Assembly (NCBI GenBank): GCA_914767715.1
Contig: OU612070.1
Coordinates: 10,371,501 to 10,435,500 of the forward strand
DNA length: 64,000 nt
Origin: Membranipora membranacea
Taxonomy: Eukaryota > Bryozoa > Gymnolaemata > Cheilostomatida > Membraniporidae
Direction of reading: 5' to 3'
Of this stretch, positions 1 to 13,126 are shown piece by piece. Made by a program: the position numbers and the translations under genes. Below the pieces are notes generated by a model. It was given only the letters and a program-made list of their open reading frames with translations. It made no database searches and was not told the origin of the DNA. Each line of letters opens with the position of its first letter. Within the stretch, counting starts at the first letter, position 1.

Positions 1-1507
1 AGCAAAAAATGACAACAATATGGTGTATAGCTTGAAGGTTGGACATTCTAACACAGTTGGAATTCAGTCTTTAGGATAAATACAGAATGAATTATGGCCC
101 ATCAAAGGTAGAGATGTCTGCAAGAAAAATGACATTATAACATATAGAGATAATGAGTTTTCGGCATCCAGCTGTGCACAATTTTCCCCCAGTTAATCAA
201 AAACCGCAGGCACTATAACGATCATTGAAGTGTCCTCTCTGTATATCCTTACTCTGTGATAGTAATCAAGGTGATAGAAATTACAGGTTTCAAAAGTGTA
301 TGATAACAATCAATCAATCAAGCTCTGTATTACGATATCTATGGCTTAATGTTATTAGTTTGGTTGAGTGACCCAAAGGGGCATAATTTGGTGGTTGTAC
401 AGTACCACTGATAAGTTATAAATCCTCATCTGAAATATTTATCGTCATGGAAATCACCAGCGTTTACCAGTTCTGATGACAAGAGACGGCCAAGAGGGAA
501 GATGAGTTAATGGAGCGTGACAGTTTGTGATGATAATCATCAGATTGGAAAAGAGTTATGAGACAAACTCAATCGAAGAGTTTAGTACAACTTTCAGTTT
601 CTCCCGAATCAGACAGTCTATATCAGTCATCAGTATACTTAAGGAGATAGAATTCTAATTAGCAATCATTAAGACCACCCTGACAGGTGTATATCTAGTT
701 AGGATCAGATCAAGGTAAGTTTGACCTCAGGCAATATCTCTTGTCGCATGTTTATCTGAAGTTAAACTTCATTTTGTATTGGCCATAGGGAGAAGACAAG
801 ATTCAAGGTAGTCTGATGTAATTTTATATTTTACCTCATGTCGGGAGGCTTTCATTGAAATATTTCAATTATTATCAAGCTTTTTCAGGATTTTTCAAAC
901 TTTCTTTATATCAAAAACCTTTTCAAAATTCCAAATTGTAATGTGATACAATACTGAACAATCCCTCACTTCTATATAACCTGTTTTCTGTTCAGTCAAT
1001 AAATAAATAAGACACATCTTTAGGCAAACAAACCACTGTCACTCTTTAGAGAACTTTAAGAATGTTGGTTTGGTACAAGTGGGAGTAGATCGATAGCGTA
1101 AACCTCCCTCACACATAAAAACAATCCTATGTAACTTCAGCCCCTTGAACGAAGCAACAGGTTATGTTACACGTTAGGCTCATTTGTCAAACACAAATGA
1201 TGCAATACAACCACTTTTTAGCGTATTCATACATTGATCATGTTTGTTATCTGATGACCAGGACTTTGTTGTTTAAATTCCAATAGCTCAAAATAAAAGG
1301 CTGCGTCTTATGTCTATACAAATAGTGAAAAGTAAAAGCCACTTTAACTATTATCAATTATCATCTTAAGAGGCGACAAAAGAATTGCTATGCAGCATCT
1401 ATCTATAGTGGGATGTGATAGCCAAGTCGCGGGTGACTCAATCAATGATTCAAGATTTTGACACTATTGTCAAATGTTTTACTTATCTTCCAACTTCTGT
1501 GTTGTAG

Positions 1508-1651
1508 GGAGTTCATAACATAAACAACATCACACAGAGAAACATCGAACAACACACGCAACACATCAGACGCTTGGTGAAACTTTACGGAAATAAATAG
1601 ACCTTTACCAGACAAATACCACTAGATCCCAAGGATTTTATTGATACTACT
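1508..1651 (+). other. Probable 5' UTR part of LRR gene exon, with a possible upstream non-coding exon
   Basis: A good acceptor (ctgtgttgtag, ending at 1507) precedes the start codon at 1652. A strong donor (ATCAAG|gtaagt) ends at 714. Together they suggest a non-coding first exon ending at 714 spliced to an exon beginning at 1508. Nothing else coding is seen in 1-1651. This is inferred from splice consensus only. Confidence 0.4.
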
Positions 1652-4600
1652 ATGATTATTAGGTCGATATTACTACTGCTAGGACTGCAGCTGTCCCAAC
1701 AGGTCGTAAGGATTAATGGTCAGACTGTACCGCAGTGTTTTAGAGATGCAGTAAGTACAGGGAATATAGAATGCACAAACACGGATTTAACTTCTGTCAA
1801 CGCAAACACTCTCTCAACTATAGCTGGACTTGATATATCGCAGGTAACAATAACTAACTTTCATCTTTTTTAGCCCATAAATCAGCCTTCCTCTGCCTTT
1901 TATTAGAAAAACGAAGAGTATGTACCATCATATAATTCCGGATTGAATTAAGTGAATCGAGATTGTAAGTATAATTTCAAAAAGCATGATATACACCTGA
2001 ACCTATGATGCTATGCGGTGTCCAGTCACCAAAAACCTAGGAGTGAATCAGAGGGAGTTATTTGACCTGCCACAGTTAATTAATAGTACCTGGTTAAATG
2101 TGATTTGCAACATTGACAACCATCTTGCTGTGCGTGACATTGTTTTCTATACTGAGTGTGTGCGCCGCCGCTAGTTTACTAATGTTATATGTGGTTGTTG
2201 CTTGGTTTGAGCCACAGATATCTGCTGAATAATACAACCAAGCTTGTACTTCTTGTGAGGAATGGATGGCTAGCAAATCCTCTTCGAGTCCAAGTCCATA
2301 TTCCTAACGCTGATCTTTAGGGGGTCCCTCTTTACTCTAACTGTAGTCCCTTGTGCTCCTCACTTGGATGTGCTCGCTTCACTATGTTTAAGATCAATTT
2401 TTCAAGAGGAACATCTCAAATCAGATCTTAACCCAACAAGGCGAATTTGCTTACAAAAAATTAGAGCTCTGAGACATACAAGATTACACGTCATGTTTGA
2501 ATAGTCTCACAATGTGTCACTAGCATCTGAATCTAGGCCAGGATTTGCATTCTGATATGAAAAAAGGTTATCCATCAATTTCCAATCAGGTCCATTATAT
2601 TTGACAGGTAAGGAAAGTCTTCTTGACAAACTGTACAATGAGTGACCTCAGCTTTCTGAATACAGAGTACGTCAGTAGCCTGCAATTTCTCAATCTAGAA
2701 AATAACCGAGGACTGGCATCCGGCCACCTGGCAGCACTGGTCCCCTATGTTTCACGTTTGATCCAAGACTTGACCATTAAGAACAATGCAGGACTCCGCT
2801 CAATAGATCAGTTGCTGCCTAGTACAACCGATAATGGGTAAAGAGACACACAATATGGATAACTAACTTCGAACTGAAAACAACTAAAATCTAACATAGT
2901 TTGAGAAATTTTTATTGCTTGCAACCCTTGATTTGATAGGTCTGATTGACTATTCGAATTCAAACGACTATTGAAAAGCTTTATAATTGTTACTTTGTTG
3001 GATTATAAACATGATAAGTAATGTAAACATTAGAGGAGACAAAACCATAACTGGAATTTCCAAAAAGTGCATCATGGGAAGGTTGGTTTCTCAAAGAAGT
3101 ATCTTATTTTGTAGCGCCTGGAAAAACTTGAACAAACTGAGAGTGACCAAACAATCTTTATCTACAGTGAACAGGCAAATGTTCAAACAGATGAATGTTG
3201 TGGAGGAGCTTGATCTTAGTGACAATAGGCTAGAGGCACTGGACTTCAGTTTACACAACAACGTTGGCGTTCTGAAAAAAATTATGCTGAATGAAAACTT
3301 GCTGGCAAGATTAGACGGGCTGCAAGAGTTTACAGGACTCCAAGAGCTAGATCTGGCTTATAATGCCCTGACTGATGTCAGCAATTTTGCAAATGCACAG
3401 CTGCAGACTGGTAACTTGAAGGTTCTAGACCTGTCCAACAACAAACTAACGTCATTCAATTTGATCGAATCCACGGGTGCTGCTGCTTCCACACTGGATC
3501 TTAACCTGAAGGACAATGAGATTACCACTATAGCCAACCTTGGCATCAGGTAACCCAGACAATCATACAAAATGTATCAAAGAACTCAGTCTAAATCTGC
3601 TAGTCAAATCTAGTTTAATTGTTCTTAAAAGTCAGCGTAAATCTTCTAGTCTAAATGATTCAGATCTTGGGTATTGTGTACATATAGGCGTCATTATAGT
3701 CGATATACCTGCCATCAGTACAGTACAGTAGTACAAAGATAAGAAATCTTAAAGACATAGATCATAAACAGGATGATGGTATTCACACTCAAATTTTGGC
3801 AGCTTTCGGATGTTTTGGGACTTGATTAGTGCGTCTAAAGTATTACTGTAATACTGTAAATATTAAAACGAATAGTTTATATTCATGATGGAGTGAACCT
3901 GAACTTTATTTATAGCCTCGACAAAACAGATAAGCCTGAAATATCTTTGTCATCTTGCCAAGACCTGAAGGGGTATATTACATTTCTCTAGTCTAGGTCT
4001 CATTTCCATCGTCTGCACTGCCAGCTGGCGCGATGAGAATCAGCGAATTTAATATGAAGTTGCTTCACAAAATGACAGTTTTGAACCAATGATTTCACTA
4101 GAATGATATCATTGATAACAAGCAGTCAACCAAGGGTTTTGAATAATTTACAGTGGTAGTTATAACAATTAATATCTGGACTTTTTTACAGCGCGGCAAG
4201 AGATGTGCAAGAAATCGATTTGTCTGGTAACAAGGAGTTGGTGGTTGAGGAGGAAACCTTTAGCGGTCTCAGTAAACTAAAGATATTACAGCTAAACGAC
4301 TGCGGGTTAAAAAAGGTCGGTAGATATACACCAGGACCGTAGTTCAAGGGGAGGCATCGGTGCTCTGCTTTCCCTAGAATGCGCAATAGAGTGGCCTAAA
4401 AATGCTATAATTGAATATTCCATATCAGAATCAGCTCATTTGGGACTTCCATTTGCTATTTATATGCCTTAGATTGCTTGGGGAGGAGCTTACAACACCC
4501 CTCCTGGTGATGCTTTGGTCTCGCTCGGACTTTTGCCTCCCCTACTATTCTTTCTAAACTATGGTTCTGTACACGGAGCTTAGGTGGCTGAGCCTCCCCC

Positions 4601-7600
4601 AACTACAATGATATTGTTAGTCTTAGTTAGTCTCTGATGTAAGATTAAGCTGCAATTCACAAGCTGATAAAGGGTTTGGTATTTAACCAAACTCAGTAGC
4701 AGATCTTTGTTTCCTGGGGGGTCTTTCAATTAGAAACAGCCAAAATCGCAATCTTATCGCTCACTCACTGAGTGAGCGATACCTGCTAGGGGGCTCTCTT
4801 TCAGATCGCCCAGTCACTTGATGGAACTATATACATTCTGAGTGAGCGATTTGGGAGCGATTTTCTGTAATTGAAATACCAAGTGAGTGATAATTTTGAG
4901 CGATGTGATAGTGATGTGATAGTGATAACTTGCTTTAGTAAAGGATCACTCTTTCTAATTGAAAGACCCCCCTGGTTGGCTATGGTAGTCAGTTCTTATC
5001 AGGAAGTACTTCCATATTGAGGTATGCACGGCAACGTACTACTGACATTTCAGGTGCTGATGAGAACTGGTAGCGAAATTATGACAGTAGGGGACAAGAC
5101 ATTTGGTGCTATTCACCTAGAAAAAACCTGTCTTTGATGTGTGGTAGATACTAATTTCATTAACTGAACTGATGTTCAATCTCCATTCAAATTGGTGACC
5201 AATTTTATGAGAGGGACTTTAATTGTTGATGTCATCTTGGACATCATCGTGAATTACCCTCTGGTCACCAGTGGTCGGAGTCAGAACAGAATGAGCAGGT
5301 TGTGTGTGTCATTTCCAATTACAAATGGAGTTAACCAATGGCTAATTATGGGGGAATTAAGTTGAGAAATCATCGTGATGCCCATCAAACAGATTAACTA
5401 CTCAATTAATACAGCAATAAGGAATATTATACAGTAGCAAGATATTCATTATAGTTGATTATAAAAGTTGGGATTGGAAGTTTATCAATCCCATAATGCA
5501 TCAATTTGCAATAGCACTGCCCCAGTAAGACAACGATCCTTCTCTGCCTAAAAGTCAGTTCCAGCTACTTTCATATAAAAAGATTGACTGCCAGTGCAGA
5601 ATAGTGAACACCTCCTTGATGGTGAATAAGAAACTCTGTCTCCAAACCTTTATTTTCTTTCCCCAAAAACCTGCTTTGCTGAGTAATGACTGATCTTGCA
5701 GTAACAGCTTCCTGAAGTTATAGATAGGTATCTTCAGGTGTAGAGATTTTTACTATTTTACAGATCACCACTCACATGCAAAACCTGCCTGAACTCCACA
5801 CACTGGGGTTGGCCAGGAATTCCATAGATGAGATTTCAGTTGATGCCTTCATACGAACAAAGAAGCTGTCGGTGTTGCAGCTGCAAGACAATGACCTTGC
5901 AGAGGTCGATTTTCTGACCAGTAATGAAGAGGAGCAGCCTGAACTTATGGACCTGGATCTGAGTAACAATCAGCTGGAAAACCTTAAAAACTTTGTATCT
6001 ACTCCTAAGCTATATAAGCTCAAGATTGATGGCAGTAACCAGAAAAACACGTAAGTTAATCGGCTGATTCATTCCAGTCTTGTTAGAATCTATCCCAATT
6101 TACAGCCTTGTAATAATCGTCGACCAGTAATAAATCTCAATGCAAGTTTTATCGGCCATTAGAAGTAGTAGTAGCAGTACCTTTTATGTTGAAACTATGC
6201 TCTGTAAATTTCAGATTCCGGGAACTTAGTTCTTGCAATGTGTTCAATGAGCTGCCGCAAACTCTTCGAATCGTCTGTGCTCGATCCATTCTCGAGTCCA
6301 CCTTGAAAAGCTGCCAGTTCAGAACATTTCTAGATCTTCTCAAGGCTAGCAATGTAAGTAAGCTTCATGTTTTCCTAAATTCATATTAGTTAAAATGTCT
6401 AGACTAATTATATATGAGGTAACAATATTACATTGATTTTTTTTAGGCATTATAAGTTGTTATGGTGATTGGCGACTAAAATTTGAAATCAATGATAGCT
6501 TTTTCAAGGATAAGTAGAGAAGGTTCTGATACTTCAATCCCAGCATGCATCCACCCTTCAGAAACGAAAAATGATCGCTTCGTCCCCTCTTATAAATAAC
6601 ATTATGACTTCTTGTGTCTTTCTTACATTGTAGAATATAATATTCAACAATGATGTGTGCTGTGACCGGGCGTGTGATGCAGGGCCCAACACAGCCAGTA
6701 GCTACCCAGAAGCCATCACCTGCCCAACAAGGGAAATTGTGTGTGATGGAAGCCCTGTAAACCCAGGTAAAGATTGTAGAAAGTTCTAGAACTAGATTCT
6801 TTATTAGTTACAAGGTCACTTCATTTGTCAAACAGTGCCAATTCTGATTCAATTCTGTTACTCAAATCAAACATCCTTCAATATTACAAATAATAAAACT
6901 ATGTACAAAAATCTAATATTCTCATGCATTCCAAGAACATCCCCACTCTCTTAATCTTCCACAGAGATACCTTTCTGATTAGCCTCCGTTTTATTCAAAG
7001 TTTTTATATATATACAGGTGGTACTGAACGACCCCCTAACCCAGGAACACCAGATGGGAGTAAGGGTAATGAGCTAACCACAGAAAGACCAGAGTTCAGA
7101 CGGCTACATGACTCAGAGATTGTAAGTCTCATCTGTGTGTCATTACGTGCCACAATGTTTTATTCTCTAGTTTCTGACCTGATTACCACTGCTCAGGCCC
7201 GTAGTTCTAGGGGAGGCCGGGAGGCACTACCTCCCCTAGAAAGCTAAATACAATGGCTTAAAAACACTATAATTGAACAATCCATGTAAGAATCAGCTCA
7301 TCTGGGATTTCCATTTGCTAATTACATGCCTTAAATTGCTCATGGAACTGCTCCTGGTGAAGATTCGGACTCGCCTCAAACTTTTGCATCCCCAACCAAT
7401 TTTTCTATACTACGGCCCTGCGGCGTTGTGACTGTGGGTCACCTGTATTACTAGAGTTCTACCTCACCAGCCACGTGATCAATCATCATCTTATTATTGG
7501 CGATTGAGTGCAACGCTGCAATCCTCCATTTACAGATTGTTATGGCAGTTGGATACCTTCTGGCGTTCATATTCTTGATAATGGTGATTATTTTGATCAT

Positions 7601-9525
7601 GAGACGGTACAGATCTTACGACAAATGGTTGGAGGATTACAGATCCACAGGACATGAAATGGCAAATATGCATTCACAGTAAGTTCCATATTACTCTTTT
7701 CTCCGTTTGATAATGATTAAGCTTTCTAACTTGCAGGGGCAGGAATTTAAGCTCTGAGTTTTCGTCAAGGTGTTAGTCCGTTCAGCGATCCAGGAGAACT
7801 TGCCAAAAACACAGTCATTTCCAAAAATGCATTTGATATCCTTGATACTTTTAACACCAGGCAGCAATTTCAAATCAGCATCTTATCTTGCTTTAGCACC
7901 AGAAGAAGCCATGATACTCTTGACTCAGTTGATGGGAAGCTGACAAAGCGTGGCAGCCCAAACATGAGCATGGGTACTCTGTCAAGAGGTTTACCGGCTG
8001 CCAACAAATCTCTTGATAACATCAGTATGGTCAGCGGGTTTAGTCAGTACAGTGCGTCTGGGGCTGGAAAGAGTACATTCCAAGGAAGAAAGAAGTTTAA
8101 TTATACCGGCTCAATAGATCTTGATCGACCAGAGAACGGCACAAGATATGTCAATCCGTCCACTTCAGCCAACTCTACACCGTGAGTAAACTCTTTTGTT
8201 TTTGCACTTTTGCGGGCTCCAAAACATTTATGACAAATGACATTAATATAATATCTCACCATGATCAAGACATTCTACAATGAATAACATTTAAAAACTG
8301 AGATTACACGTCCCTTCCCGGGCAAATGTAAATACTCTACTATTAAACCTTATAGAAGAAAGCGACTTCAATCCAACGCATCTGCGGAAGACTCTCCCAC
8401 AGCTATGTCTGTATACAGCTATGCCAGTCATAGCCATGCGGGCAGAGGTAGAGCGGGAAGTGAGAGAGACACCCCGCCCATGGAAAGGAGAAGGCATAGA
8501 AGTGGAGGTGCTCCAACCAGACTCAAATCCACCGATTTATTGGAATTTGTTGATGAAGACCTGGTCCCTCCGGTAAGTACACTGATGATGGCAATATAAG
8601 TTGTACCATAGCGATGCAACCATCACCTTCTATTGGAAACATCTTTTCCTTCTCACCTCATTTACCAACCAAAATGGATGGGGGCTGGTTAATATCATGT
8701 GCATGGTGCATATCAGAAAACTGTTGAAACTTCAATGGATTTACGACCACTATGTAGCAATGCAATCATTTCAAAAGGGAACCTGGAATAGGCTTCAAAC
8801 CACTTCAGGTTTGGGCTTTGTAGTAAATAGTCACATATGTTGAATTTGTTTCAGCAAGTGCAAGTGGTCCTTCAGCGTAAAGCAACAGAAAAAAGAAACT
8901 CTACCGGTGCTAGCCCTATATGTAGAAACACCCGTCCGTACGGCACAGCTCCGTATAGAACTAAAGGCAAAGGAGGTGTGAAGAAACGGGGACAATCACC
9001 ACTACTAGCAGTGAATAGAATTCACAGGTATGACTATGAGAACAGGGAGTCTTAGTAATCTATAGGAAGACAATCATCTTAAACTGTGATATCAGAGACA
9101 ATCATGCATGCCAACTAACTTGCCCTATCTGAAGTCTAATAACATGCTTTGATGGTACTGCGATGCTAACCTGACAATCGTGGCACTGCACCGAGTCGAG
9201 TGACAGGTCTATCATTACTTGATGAGGGAGCAAACATACCTCAACATCAGTATCTACTTGTATGTTTCCTAGGATATCAAAGACACCACCAAGCTCTAAG
9301 CGAATGTCCGATAGAGCACTGCCAGATCTACCCAATGACTCTCTAGGAGGTTCAGTACAGTCCTCTCAAAAGTCCCTATCTTCTATTGGAAGTAGCAATA
9401 ACTCTAAATTATCTAATACCAGCTTCACCAAAAACAACAGTGTGTTTGTAATGGACGAAGATGAGGAGCCAGAGTACCACCAAACCTATGCAGAAACAGA
9501 TCAATTGGACACTAGTCTTGGTTGA
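1652..9525 (+). CDS. Type I membrane protein with LRR ectodomain and long Ser-rich cytoplasmic tail
   Basis: Thirteen coding exons that join in frame: 1652-1843, 2608-2837, 3115-3549, 4192-4315, 5764-6050, 6215-6353, 6634-6766, 7018-7121, 7536-7678, 7897-8181, 8356-8572, 8855-9027 and 9273-9525 (TGA), giving about 904 residues. Residues 1-23 look like a signal peptide (RSILLLLGLQL core). Residues about 65-470 carry leucine-rich repeats with clear LxLxxN segments (LQFLNLENN, VEELDLSDNRL, LKVLDLSNNKL, LMDLDLSNNQL). Residues about 470-513 hold a cysteine cluster (DVCCDRACDAG, ITCP, IVCDG) like an LRR C-terminal cap. After a Pro/Thr-rich stalk there is one membrane helix at about 551-571 (GYLLAFIFLIMVIILIM) followed by RRYR as stop-transfer. 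The tail of about 330 residues is Ser/Arg/Lys-rich without a recognised domain and ends in an acidic segment. Inference: a cell-surface adhesion or receptor-like protein. I cannot assign it to a named LRR family. Confidence is high for the gene, low for function. Confidence 0.87.
4332..4569. mobile_element. MITE copy 1, CAGGGCCGTAGT-type ends, in LRR intron 4
   Basis: A 238 bp element beginning CAGGACCGTAG and ending CTATGGTTCTG, flanked by TACAC at 4327-4331 and 4570-4574 (apparent target-site duplication). The interior is alignable by eye to 7194-7420, including the shared block CAGCTCAT(C/T)TGGGA and the following TCCATTTGCTA. It carries no coding capacity. It begins only 16 bp after the donor of coding exon 4. 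Confidence 0.65.
4718..4970. mobile_element. MITE with 19-21 bp perfect terminal inverted repeats, in LRR intron 4
   Basis: The left end GGGGTCTTTCAATTAGAAA is the exact reverse complement of the right end TTTCTAATTGAAAGACCCC. CCTGG flanks both sides (4713-4717 and 4971-4975), consistent with a 5 bp target duplication, although the run of G/C makes the exact boundary ambiguous. The interior repeats GAGTGAGCGAT motifs in both orientations and includes a 13 bp tandem (gatgtgatagtga). No ORF. A non-autonomous DNA transposon. Confidence 0.75.
7194..7420. mobile_element. MITE copy 2, same family as 4332-4569, in LRR intron 8
   Basis: Begins CAGGCCCGTAGT and ends ACTACGGCCCTG, so its ends are inverted repeats of each other. 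The interior is colinear with 4332-4569 (GGGGAGG, then CTATAATTGAA, CAGCTCAT, CCATTTGCTA, CTCCTGGTGA in the same order). No clear target duplication remains. A lone end-like string (ACGGCCCTGG) near 11824 may be another remnant. Confidence 0.65.
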
Positions 9526-9990
9526 GTGACCACCATGCAGACGCTATTGAAGGCAATGTTGCCTACTACATGTAAGACGCTACGCCCTGAGCAAACATCA
9601 TGGAAAGGCAGCCCTATGCTCTGTGGCTGGCCAAAAGCAGCCTGGAAAAAGTCTTATTCATAAACTTATAGAGAAATCTCTCTATAAGTTCATGGTCTTA
9701 CTACATTGGCTGTCAATCTTAAGGAGAGGAGACAAATAGTCACAAGACAAGCTAACTTAACTGATGCTGTTTAAGTTGACAACACAACCTCAAATACATT
9801 ATAATTATTCAAATGCCAGGAACTTATGTGACAAACTGATGCATAATATGCACTCTTTTGTGCTGGCGATATTTATATCCCAACGCTCACAACAAGAATG
9901 AAGAGGGAATGAACCAATCTTACTTTTTTACTACGAATAAGTTCAAACGCTCAAATTAAAATAAAAAGCCATCACGTCTATTATAAATAC
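9526..9990 (+). other. Probable 3' UTR of LRR gene
   Basis: Follows the TGA at 9523-9525 without any further ORF. AATAAA at 9960-9965 is the first convincing polyadenylation signal. A 12 bp-arm hairpin (AACTTATAGAGA ... TCTCTATAAGTT, about 9664-9692) lies inside it. Confidence 0.5.
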
Positions 9991-11216
9991 CAATGACATA
10001 CTATTAGTATACATTTGTCTAGAATGTTCAGAATAGTTACAATATTCATTTGATCAATTAGTTGTGTCCCAAATGAAAATCTATTCTATGGTGTGGTGTA
10101 TTAGTCACCAAATATTGTTGTACTAGGAATTTCTAATCCGAGGATGATAATAATATTATTGTCTGCGGCTCGTCAGTCAGATATATAGCAACCAACTAGC
10201 ATTTTGTGATCAATTTTCTTTGGGTTGAGCTACTAACTGAGATTTACCATTACAGAAGTTACTGTCTATTGTATAAAAGAAACCACTCTTTGCATTTGTG
10301 GTCTAGGTGTTGCCTTTGCTGCATCTTTGCTACCTAGCATTCGATAAAAACATTGATTAGGACCCAACAAGGCACTAGGCCCTATGAAGATATAGCTGTT
10401 TTTGTTTTCCCAAATCCACCAATGCCCTCACAACCAGTGTCACATCTGGTCATCAAAATAGATAGAAGTGATGACACTTAAATAATACCAGGCAGGGCAT
10501 CAACCTAGAATAGGCGGTAGCTGGGTCTTCATACGTAATAAATTAGAGTTCATCGCCCGCTACTGGTGAGGAAGTTGCCAGATCGTATCATTGTTATTTC
10601 TTGACACCTCCAATAGTGAGAGCCAAGTCCCTGATCTCTCCATGTCTTCTTTCCCCATATGAAAAGGCAGGTCATAATTTGACAATTCCTAATTACAGAG
10701 TAGATGTTGGCTTTGTTAGAGCAGGCAGGGTGGGATATACTCTCCCACCCTCCCTGGTTAGAGGTGTTCCCTATTCGGCGAGGATATACAATGTGTATTT
10801 TACTCATTCTTATCCCACCGAAAAACCGATAGGTTTGGAGGTGGTATTAAGGTAATGCCCATGAAGCAACTCTCATAGGGGACTTCTGACAACTTATGTG
10901 GCAGCTGAGCCCTATTTTTGCACACAATAAACACCTACAGTTTTGCCTATCCATCCTCAATTATTGTCAAGATAACTAGATTCATACCTGATCTTCTCTT
11001 TGGGACTAGTATGAAAAACAGCAGGTGATGCTATGACATAGAAAACTTGCAACAGCCAGCACAGGTTTTTTGGCTTTTTCTAGCCATTTTTATTCAATCC
11101 CACAGACATAGTTTTGTCTATGTCTATGAGGTTGCATAAAAATGTTTTGTCTATGTGCAATCCTCAGTCAATCATCAGTGCAACTTAATAAAGCCTAAGT
11201 GCCTGGGCAAAATGTG

Positions 11217-11450
11217 TAAAATCTGCTTCAATAGAAATTTTGATGGTTAAAATTTGCTCAAATAGAAATTTCTATGGCTCAAAGGCTAATATCTAAACGA
11301 ACAGTCATACCTGAGCAAATCATTTAAGCCTGGTCAAAGCTTTTAAAATCTGCTTTAATAGTAGTATCAATGGTTCAAAGCCACCTGCTTTGATAGAAAT
11401 TTCCAAGGTTCAAAGCTTAATCACTAAAGCACCAGTTCATATCAAAGCCA
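11217..11450. repeat. Degenerate tandem repeat
   Basis: Two diverged units of roughly 110-125 bp start with AAAATCTGCTT(C/T)AATAG and contain sub-repeats of the form TAGAAATTTC(T/C)A(T/A)GG(T/C)TCAAAG. The block leads directly into the tRNA-like sequence at 11451. Confidence 0.5.
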
Positions 11451-11800
11451 GGCTGAATAGCTCAGTGCGTAGTGCGTAGAGCGTCTGCATTGTACTCTCT
11501 GCTCATTAAGAAATGATGTGGGTTCGAGTCTCAACAAAGTCAGATTTTTTTCCAAATGGGTGCTTTATAACTGGAGCATTTTTACCGTAATCTTCTACTG
11601 CTATTGAGTTGTTTTCTGCAAGTACCCAACAGCTCAGTGGGCTATCGAAATACCTCTCTGCTTGCACTATTTTGCTACCGATATGCAAAGATTTCTGTGG
11701 TGAGAGGGCGCTAAAGCGCCCCTCCCACACCCTCCCCGCCACGCCTACGGCATGTGGATCGGGCTGCGCCCGATCATTATGCTCATCTCTAAAAAGTCAG
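11451..11800 (+). mobile_element. tRNA-derived SINE-like element
   Basis: A Pol III A-box-like TAGCTCAGTGCGTAG (beginning 11459) and a B-box-like GGTTCGAGTCTC (11521-11532) have tRNA-like spacing. The anticodon-arm region does not give a clean cloverleaf, and TGCGTAG is duplicated in the D-arm. The 3' body includes an AGGGCGCTAAAGCGCCC palindrome and a GGATCGGGCTGCGCCCGATC palindrome. The 3' boundary is uncertain. Confidence 0.5.
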
Positions 11801-12376
11801 TGAGTGAAATTTTTTAGAATATACGGCCCTGGATATACCCATTGTTAAACTCTGTGCTCCTAGAAGTTATCTTATAAAATAATTGTCATGTAATCTGCTT
11901 TACACTTCTCCCATGTGAGTTTAAATAACAGCAGCTATTGCTATGATTTCTTAATTATTTTCATTCATCCATGCAAACTTGTCACAGATTATACTATTAT
12001 TCAGTTCTCTTATAGTAGCTGCCCATGTACGGCCTGTCATAAGTTCAGATAGCGGCAATTGCAATCTCCTTATTATGTTCATTTTTTATCTTGACCAAAT
12101 CGCCTGTATAATTTGTTGTGTCATTGTATTTGTGACGTGTAACACCAATCATAGATATTCCTATTCGTTAAAAGCTTGCCACAGTTCTTTTTTTACTAGG
12201 CAGCATATATGACATGAGATGAATTATGTCTCAGTAACAATTACCTAATGGGCTGCAAAAAAAGCTGTGGGTTTAATTCTCAGACATAGTTGTGTTTGTG
12301 AGATATTGTCGGATTTTAGAATTTTACACCGCTAATTCCTATTGGGTGGAAGTAAAAGTCCTACATACCTCTAGAT

Positions 12377-13122
12377 CAGCTGTCGGCAACCTGGTCTATT
12401 TTCCAGTGCGGCCTAATAAACAATATTTTGCGGGCTGATTGTGGCCTTATGCCTGAAAAGATATATATTACACATTAATTTCGATCCCCATCTCGCATTT
12501 TGTAATCTTGATATTCAAGTATGTAGGCACAATATATTTCAAAATAGTGGCCATTCAGCATTAAGCATGTAGCTTCCAAAGCCGTTTCTAGACATAATCA
12601 TCTTAACTGTATTGGTGTTAACTCCTTTTTCAAGTGCTTTATTTTCAAAATAACCCAGAACGGTGACCTTTGGAAATTTGAATAAAAATTTTCGTTAATA
12701 TCATAGTAATTAGTTTTTTTAGCAGATCTGTCACCTTGAACAAGAAATGCAGATGAGTATCAACAAGTTTACATGTTACAAATGCTCCTGCTTTATCGCT
12801 GAAATGTTCCAGATTGCATCTAATTTTATAGGCATTTGCAAAAAACTTCCCCGTTGCGGAGGGGTGCCAGCACCCCTCCCACACCCACCCTGCCCTTTTC
12901 CATACACATGCAAAACTTCACAAGATTTTTTAAATTAAATTAGTATTTCTGTTGAGCTGAAGATCCTTGCAACATACCACAGCTTTTACAAATAAATCTG
13001 TTTTAGTTTGTACATAGTTGTTACTCCGGTTCCGATTTTTTACCTGAAAGATATGTTGCGCCTTATTGTGTTGAGCCTGTGTAAAATGTGGAATTTTTTT
13101 AGAAAAAGGTTGCCCACCCATG
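12377..13122. mobile_element. Non-autonomous hAT-type transposon, about 746 bp, complete ends
   Basis: An exact 8 bp direct repeat CTCTAGAT flanks the element (12369-12376 and 13123-13130), the duplication length typical of hAT transposons. The ends are inverted repeats: CAGCTGTCGGCAACCT at the left, and AGGTTGCCCACCCATG at the right (reverse complement CATGGGTGGGCAACCT). The interior has short disrupted frames on both strands and no recognisable full transposase. It includes a GC-rich hairpin (GAGGGGTGCCAGCACCCCTC, 12859-12878). Family assignment rests on duplication length and end form. Confidence 0.8.
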
Positions 13123-13126
13123 CTCT

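Larger units (their letters stand above)
9991..12368. other. Intergenic stretch with repeats, no gene recognised
   Basis: Apart from the tandem repeat and SINE listed separately, I see nothing gene-like. Small open frames at 10550-10855 lie on both strands and have no splice or family support. Confidence 0.5.

Noticed and set aside
2987-3114. Open frame running upstream of LRR exon 3 with its own ATG
   Set aside because: It is the intron read in frame with exon 3. The acceptor at 3114 and frame continuity with exon 2 explain the coding part.
11451-11540. A functional tRNA gene
   Set aside because: A- and B-box-like strings are present but the acceptor stem and anticodon arm do not close; better read as a tRNA-derived SINE.
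12645-12938. Transposase remnant inside the hAT element
   Set aside because: The overlapping frames on both strands show no hAT dimerisation or DDE motif that I can recognise.
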